Shown piece after piece: positions 13,495 through 14,429 of a DNA stretch of 14,429 nucleotides. The notes under the pieces were generated by a model. The model ran no database searches. It was given only the letters and a program-made list of their open reading frames with translations, and had not been told where the DNA came from. The translations under genes and the position numbers were made by a program. Position 1 is the stretch's first letter. The number at the start of each line of letters is the position of its first letter. This DNA comes from Oscillospiraceae bacterium (GTDB taxonomy: Bacteria > Bacillota_A > Clostridia > Oscillospirales > WRJC01): NCBI GenBank assembly GCA_009785015.1, contig WQXD01000065.1, forward strand, positions 1-14,429. Reading direction: 5' to 3'.

Positions 13495-14429
13495 ATGCAA
13501 GTACTAACGTCATACAAGGTCAAAATAATCGGATATAACAGTATATTCGAGAATACGCTGAAAATATACCGTGAAGCATTATCGTACCTCATGAATGCAG
13601 TCAATGCCGAATGGGACAGCGTGAAAGATATAACACACGCTAATGAACGAATGAATCACATAGAACGCCTCGTACACGGGACAAAGAACAGGGTGGTGAC
13701 ATATGAATTCGACGAGCGGTACTATAAGTTTCCGTCGTACCTACGGCGTTCGGCGATCAACGAGGCGATAGGGAAAGTGTCGTCGTATCGGTCGAACCTT
13801 GAAAAATGGACCAACAACGGGCGCAAAGGGAAGGCGCCGAGTATACAGACAAAACATTACAGCTACCCGGCGTTGTTCCGTGACAATATGTATATGCGGG
13901 TAGACGACTATACGGCGAGCGTAAAGATATATCACCAAAACGACTGGGTATGGCTGAGGGTAAAACTGCGCAAATCGGACGCAGACTACATAAGTCGGCA
14001 CAAAAGCCAATCGGAGGAAAGTGTGCCGACATTGACGAAGAGCGGCAAAAACTGGTATTTGCGGTTCGCATTCATCGACAAGGTAGAACTGGCGAAAGAG
14101 CAAAACGTGATAACGGCAGTAGACATAGGGATAAACAACGCGGCGACGTGTTCGGCGATGCTACCCGACGGAACTATCATAGGGCGGAAGATAATATCAT
14201 AGCCTGTAGAGCAAGACCGTATGGGACGTAAGCTGAACAGGATCAAAAAGGCGCAGCAAGCGGGGGCGAAGCGGACGCCGAGACTGTGGGCCTACGCGAA
14301 CAACTACAACCGGACGCTATCGGAGCGCACGGCGAAAGCCATCGTGGAGTTCGCCGGCCAGTACTGCAGTGACGTCATCGTGTTCGAGCATTTGGATATG
14401 CGGGGCAAAAAGCGCGGCTCAAAGAAACA
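13495..14429 (+). pseudogene. tnpB: TnpB/OrfB-family RNA-guided nuclease, interrupted by TAG and cut by the window end
   Basis: Starts at ATG 13495, with AGAGGTGG just upstream, and continues beyond the window. Codons 1-235 are open, codon 236 is TAG (14200-14202), and the same frame then stays open to the end (311 codons). The frame carries the family's landmarks on both sides of the stop. Before it: an N-terminal helical/WED-like region with FPSYLRRSAINEAIGKVSSYRSNLEKW, GKNWYLRFAF, and RuvC-I AVDIGINNAATCSA with D210. After it: PVEQDRMGRKLNRIKKAQQ, then a conserved WAYANNYNRTLSERTAKAIVEF helix, then RuvC-II VIVFEHLD with E298. TnpB proteins of IS200/IS605-like elements cut DNA guided by an omega RNA. 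Its guide and the third RuvC Asp would lie beyond the window. Read as written, the 235-aa product cannot form the active site. It is most likely a recent nonsense mutation; readthrough is the interesting alternative. Confidence 0.85.
14200..14202 (+). other. In-frame TAG inside the tnpB-like gene
   Basis: Context is ATA-ATA-TCA-TAG-CCT-GTA. Family-like sequence continues directly in the same frame, with no indel. The regulator gene in this window ends at TAG-AAA-TAG, so TAG is a normal stop here, and general TAG recoding is unlikely. Confidence 0.85.

Noticed and set aside
14200..14202. Genome-wide recoding of TAG as an explanation for the interrupted tnpB-like gene
   Set aside because: The regulator gene ends with two in-frame TAG codons in the pattern TAG-AAA-TAG, which fits TAG being an ordinary stop in this genome.

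Overview
The window looks like accessory DNA from a Clostridia-type Firmicute (Bacillota). The reasons are strong AGGAGG-type ribosome binding sites, sigma-A-like promoters, a divergent AraC-type regulator/glycoside-hydrolase locus of the kind common in gut and rumen clostridia, and intergenic palindromic repeats of a clostridial style. This assignment is inference; no rRNA, tRNA or other marker gene is present.

Left edge (1-1935): a tandem-GNAT acetyltransferase, cut by the window start, converges with 6 nt between stops on a minus-strand winged-helix protein that may be distantly related to the AlkZ/YcaQ group.

Centre (2030-11520): a carbohydrate-utilisation locus. Four minus-strand genes lie in series behind one good promoter (9940-9968): a GH38 alpha-mannosidase, a lipoprotein solute-binding protein (SBP), a GH106-like hydrolase and a helical protein of unknown function that may be a six-hairpin (alpha/alpha) hydrolase. 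The first three gaps are 28-59 nt and hold clear Shine-Dalgarno (SD) sites. Divergently transcribed is a regulator with an N-terminal AraC-type DNA-binding domain and an unusual C-terminal domain resembling the papain-like C39/BtrH fold. The likely logic is that the SBP captures a mannose- and/or rhamnose-containing oligosaccharide, ABC permeases encoded elsewhere import it, and the three proteins without signal peptides process it in the cytoplasm. No permease gene lies in the window.

Right part (11521-13494): a gene-poor, repeat-rich stretch. It contains a GC-rich nested palindrome, two copies of a 36-bp repeat that each open a small TGTAGGG-bounded element, and one orphan 128-aa hypothetical gene. 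There are also very short ORFs that look like debris, several hairpins and a terminator-like structure.

Right edge (13495-14429): a TnpB-family RNA-guided nuclease/transposon protein with a near-consensus promoter. Its frame is broken by a single TAG codon between the RuvC-I and RuvC-II motifs, and it runs off the window.

The observations most worth following are the regulator fusion with a perfectly placed internal SD/ATG, the amber-interrupted TnpB, the repeat family, and a glycan locus with an SBP but no permeases.
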